64,000 bases of DNA from positions 1 to 64,000 of the forward strand of contig CAJAJL010000118.1 of NCBI GenBank assembly GCA_903940125.1, given 5' to 3'. The notes beneath the pieces were generated by a model that had not been told where the DNA came from, searched no databases, and saw only the letters and a program-made list of their open reading frames with translations. Of the stretch, positions 61,601 through 64,000 are shown one piece after another. Within the stretch, counting starts at the first letter, position 1, and every line of letters begins with the position of its first letter. The DNA is from an uncultured Chlorobiaceae bacterium (GTDB lineage: Bacteria; Bacteroidota; Chlorobiia; Chlorobiales; Chlorobiaceae). The translations under genes and the position numbers were made by a program.

Positions 61601-61995
61601 AGGAGATTATTGATGCACTTGCAGTTGAACTCAAAGATCGCTTCGGGATACTGCCCGAGGAGGTTTCCAACCTGCTTCTTCTGACAAAACTTAAAATCAC
61701 CGGTTCGTCTCTCGGACTTGAAAAAATTGATATTCAAAAGCATCATGTAACCCTTTTTCTCCCTGATCAGCATGATGAAGCTCTGGGCAACAGGGAGTTT
61801 TTCCAGTACCTCTTTGTTTCGGTTCAGGAAACATGGATGCAAAAGTACAAACCCGGATTCAATATGGATAAAAAAATGAAACTGGTACTGCATCATCCGG
61901 CAGGTGCCGATACTACTCCTGCCGCTTTGATAGATGAGTATTCGGAATTGCTGAAAAGACTCAACGCCACTTCAAAAGAACAGACTGTTGAGTAA
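58651..61995 (+). CDS. mfd: Transcription-repair coupling factor
   Basis: 1114 residues. An N-terminal UvrB-like region (about 1-330, [23 protein letters not shown]); the RNA polymerase-interacting CarD-like domain (about 415-480, [21 protein letters not shown]); the RecG-like helicase with Walker [26 protein letters not shown] as motif [11 protein letters not shown], and [13 protein letters not shown]; and a TRCF C-terminal domain. It removes stalled polymerase and recruits UvrA to DNA damage. The first Met (58651) may be preceded in use by ATG 58681. Length is normal for the family, slightly short. Confidence 0.96.
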   Translation: MHENIVCKLHMKTLSDSDPQSAAVTKKNLSFLFESIKQSMPYRLLNKSLVGSRPDNNDTFSPIDISGLQGSLSSILAATLFSDLHSNLMVVCGQNSFELYDNDFDALLPKEKICNTSDELSLSIGAMSKGKKSVILSFFDDLDVALCKPADAVNRIFRLNTDQSAGYEALKQFLASNNFEQREFVEDEGEYSVRGSIIDAFPFGAREPFRVEFFGDTVISLRIFDINSQLSGKTLSTADITASFTDSTTNSGSAATTILDYLDPSTVIIIDDSTEFASRDNHDTLAEALSRFRCVRISHFSSSSIDFKSSAQKKLQANFRILATLLQKEIATNKKPLFATSSRREIEELTDFLAEEMMNSGSKDTLEASWVPINLHTGFTFENLDLYTESDIFGKLHSHKTHRKRKVRGISLKDLQKLKVGDYVVHEDYGIGIFKSLETITVGNSEQESVLIEYSGGDQLFVNVQNINLLSKYTASESSLPSLSKLGSSKWASKKDKVRKKLRDIAINLIKVYAQRKMQPGFAFDADSIFMREFESSFIFDETPDQLKAIEAVKKDMQEAHPMDRLICGDAGFGKTEIAMRAAFKAVESKKQVAVLTPTTILAHQHAESFTRRFENFPISIAVLSRFVPRKEQVEILKKIELGLVDIVIGTHRVVSKDVHFKDLGLLVIDEEQHFGVEVKEKLREQFPGVDTLTMSATPIPRTLQFSMLGARDLSIVSTPPKNRQPVETLITDYDPALIQSAIRSEIKREGQVFFLHNRIASLEDILKTLRELVPSARIVFAHGQLPSKELEKIMMDFMQKEVDVLISTTIIGSGLDISNANTIIINRADMFGLSDLYQLRGRVGRSDRKAFCHLITPPLHTLKREAVQRLAVIESFTELGSGFNIALRDLDIRGAGNLLGAEQSGYIHELGFDLYQKMLAETVAELKSTEFSHMFSEEGNPPERQSKACDLLFFFDALIPDYYVNATHERFAFYDKISKAPSEEIIDALAVELKDRFGILPEEVSNLLLLTKLKITGSSLGLEKIDIQKHHVTLFLPDQHDEALGNREFFQYLFVSVQETWMQKYKPGFNMDKKMKLVLHHPAGADTTPAALIDEYSELLKRLNATSKEQTVE

Positions 61996-62040
61996 TAAAG
62001 TGCTGATTTCTGAGGTTTGAGAGGGGAAAAAGGAGGGGCA

Positions 62041-62074
62041 AAAAAAAGGTCCGCTTGAAGCGGACCTTTTTTTT
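62041..62074. terminator. Bidirectional terminator between mfd and glnN
   Basis: GGTCCGC (62048-62054) pairs with GCGGACC (62060-62066) around TTGAA; A-runs precede and T-runs follow, so it can work on both strands for the convergent genes. Confidence 0.9.
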
Positions 62075-62093
62075 GTTGGATGGAATTGCAGGA

Positions 62094-64000
62094 TTAATGC
62101 TCAAAAAGCATTTCAGAGTAGGTCGGCAGCTGCCAGCGGCTACGATCAACAACCTGTTCGAGTTTGTCGGCTACCTCACGCACGGTGCTCATGAACGGAA
62201 GAAGTGTATCAGCACAATAGTCAGCTTTCTCGAATTCGGTTTTCAGTGTTTCGATTTTTTCAACTGCTTCATCAAGCTCGGCAGTGAGATCGATAAGAGC
62301 CGAAAGGTTTTCGGCCACCAATTTAAGGTTATCGGCCTGGCTCTTGAGCGCCTTGTCGGAAAGTCCGATAGCATCAGCGGCAGAAAGCAGGTTATTAAAG
62401 GAGTTCCCGAGATCACCCTGATATTCTGACACATCAGGAATAACAAAGGTCTTCAGCATGAGCTGCAGGGTACGTGCTTCGATATCTATACCCTTGACAT
62501 AGCGTTCGAGACGAATGTGCAGACGAGCATCTATTTCCTGAACACTCAACACGCCATATTTGACAAAAACATCCTGTACATCTTTCTTAAGCAGGGTTCT
62601 GAGTGCCTGCGGCGTATTCTTGAGATTCGGCAGACCTCTTTCCTTTGCTGCTGTCTGAAGGGCTTCGGCATAGTTATCACCCTGATAACGGATAGGTTTG
62701 GTAGCGGTAATCTGCTCGCGAAGTGTTTCAAGAATTGCAGATTCCTTTTCCTTGCCAGCTTTGAGTTTTGTGACAATAGCGTCAGTTATTTCGTCAAGTG
62801 CTTCGGCCATAAGGGTGTTGAGCACCATGTTCGGAACAGAGGCGGCCTGCGATGACCCTACAGCCCTGAATTCGAACTTGTTACCGGTGAAAGCAAACGG
62901 TGAGGTACGATTACGATCGGTATAGTCTTTATTAACCACAGGAACCTGTGAAAGACCGAGATTGAGTACCTGTTTTTCTGTTTTAAGATCAACCTTGCCG
63001 CTTTCGATTGCATCAAGCACTCTTTCAAGCAGCTCGCCGAGGAATACGGTTACAACAGCCGGCGGAGCTTCGTTGGCCCCAAGACGGTGATCGTTGCCCA
63101 TACTGGCTATAGACATTCTCAATACATCAGCTCTCTTGTAGACACCTTTGAGGACGGCGACAAGGAAAACAAGAAACTGAACGTTCTTTTCGGGAGTATC
63201 ACCTGGATCAAGCAGATTAATACCGGTATTGGTGCCGATCGACCAGTTGTTGTGTTTGCCTGAACCATTAATGCCGGCAAACGGCTTTTCAGCAAGCAGC
63301 AGTGCAAACCCTTTTTTGTCAGCTATCTTTCTCATCACTTCCATGACAAGGAGATTGTGATCAACGGCGATATTGGCCTCTTCAAAAATCGGAGCAATCT
63401 CAAACTGGTGAGGTGCGACCTCGTTGTGACGGGTCTTGGCTGGAATACCAAGCAGATAGAGTTCATGTTCGACCTCCTGCATATATTCAAGCACACGATC
63501 CGGAATAGAACCAAAATAGTGATCTTCAAGCTGCTGGCCTTTCGGTGGAAGAGCACCAAGCAGAGTACGGCCGCACATGACAAGATCAGGACGCTCGGTA
63601 TAGAATTTTTTGTCGATAAGGAAATATTCCTGTTCACAACCGGCAAACGTTTTTACTCGTGTGACACCGGTAACACCAAGCACCTCAAGAAGACGGATAG
63701 CTGATTTGCTGACTGCTTCCATAGAACGCAACAGTGGAGTCTTGGCATCAAGAGCTTCGCCGTGATACGAAATAAACACTGTCGGAATACAAAGAGTCAG
63801 GTCTTTTCCACCTTTCATGAGAAATGCAGGGCTGGAAGGATCCCATGCAGTATAACCACGAGCTTCAAAGGTAGTCCTCATACCGCCTGAAGGGAAGCTG
63901 GATGCATCAGGCTCACCCTGAATAAGCTGTTCACCCGAAAAACGCTCGATTGGTGTACCATCACGGTCAATCGATAAAAATGCATCGTGTTTTTCTGCCG
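62094..64000 (-). CDS. glnN: Type III glutamine synthetase (GSIII), 5' end beyond window
   Basis: At least 635 codons on the minus strand; the open frame runs to the window edge (reading DAFLSIDRDG, then FPSGGMRTTFEARGYTAWDP). GSIII signatures are FPSGGMRTTFEARGYTAWD, TRHNEVAPHQFEIAPIFEEAN, NGSGKHNNWSIGTNTG and NEAPPAVVTVFLG. The protein makes glutamine from glutamate, NH3 and ATP; GSIII enzymes are large (about 700-730 residues) and common in Bacteroidetes/Chlorobi. The C-terminal 150 residues are helical. The start codon lies outside the window. Confidence 0.95.
   Translation of the reverse strand, partial: AEKHDAFLSIDRDGTPIERFSGEQLIQGEPDASSFPSGGMRTTFEARGYTAWDPSSPAFLMKGGKDLTLCIPTVFISYHGEALDAKTPLLRSMEAVSKSAIRLLEVLGVTGVTRVKTFAGCEQEYFLIDKKFYTERPDLVMCGRTLLGALPPKGQQLEDHYFGSIPDRVLEYMQEVEHELYLLGIPAKTRHNEVAPHQFEIAPIFEEANIAVDHNLLVMEVMRKIADKKGFALLLAEKPFAGINGSGKHNNWSIGTNTGINLLDPGDTPEKNVQFLVFLVAVLKGVYKRADVLRMSIASMGNDHRLGANEAPPAVVTVFLGELLERVLDAIESGKVDLKTEKQVLNLGLSQVPVVNKDYTDRNRTSPFAFTGNKFEFRAVGSSQAASVPNMVLNTLMAEALDEITDAIVTKLKAGKEKESAILETLREQITATKPIRYQGDNYAEALQTAAKERGLPNLKNTPQALRTLLKKDVQDVFVKYGVLSVQEIDARLHIRLERYVKGIDIEARTLQLMLKTFVIPDVSEYQGDLGNSFNNLLSAADAIGLSDKALKSQADNLKLVAENLSALIDLTAELDEAVEKIETLKTEFEKADYCADTLLPFMSTVREVADKLEQVVDRSRWQLPTYSEMLFEH

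Overview
The window looks like a chromosome segment of a green sulfur bacterium (Chlorobi, Chlorobium/Pelodictyon type). The sequence itself supports this: two short chlorosome-envelope-like genes (8497-9083), a bacteriochlorophyll synthase of the UbiA family (9666-10670), and a tmRNA (55498-55900) whose tag reads ADDYSYAMAA, the form I remember for Chlorobium. Complete sulfate-importer genes (32200-36109) are unusual for this phylum and hint at a member that assimilates sulfate, such as an iron-oxidising Chlorobium. That last point is inference.

Layout. 1-1833: an insertion-sequence transposase followed by remains of two Nif11-like short peptide genes. 1877-9083: an uncharacterised protein, a stand-alone DUF2156 protein, and on the minus strand chlorosome genes followed by an eight-PAS histidine kinase and its OmpR-type regulator. 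9309-10917: a decayed radical SAM gene, bchG and a small unknown gene. 10992-20765: a potassium-uptake locus on the minus strand (NtrC-type regulator, membrane kinase, kdpF-A-B-C, and a KdpD that has lost its kinase half and carries a PTS EIIA domain). 20840-25512: a nucleotide-sugar epimerase and the ATP-grasp / alpha-E / transglutaminase-like trio. 25588-28077: a hybrid kinase whose phospho-acceptor histidine position is a cysteine. 28416-31808: tgt, rimO and an AhpD-like gene. 31903-36109: an operator-like palindrome, a riboswitch-like leader with terminator, and a sulfate ABC transporter. 36283-42241: AT-rich accessory region with TPR and Sel1 repeat proteins, an L,D-transpeptidase-like protein and a five-gene run of small exported proteins. 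42329-47114: a branched-chain amino-acid type ABC transporter with LivM and LivG fused. 47215-51212: DUF1003 protein, alanine dehydrogenase, DEAD-box helicase, YgjP-type metalloprotease. 51465-64000: hybrid kinase, a Met/Cys-metabolism PLP enzyme with an RNA leader ending in a terminator, tmRNA, YqgE, Bcp, a Nudix protein, an orphan DppD-type ATPase, mfd, and a type III glutamine synthetase cut by the window edge.

Working together. The kdp locus appears to join a K+/second-messenger sensing KdpD fragment, a PTS phosphorelay domain and a sigma-54 type two-component system. Regulation is a theme: four sensor kinases lie in the window, and both sulfur-metabolism transcription units (sulfate import, PLP enzyme) have long structured leaders with intrinsic terminators. 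No tRNA, rRNA or CRISPR array was seen. All family assignments are by reading the sequence; no database search was run.
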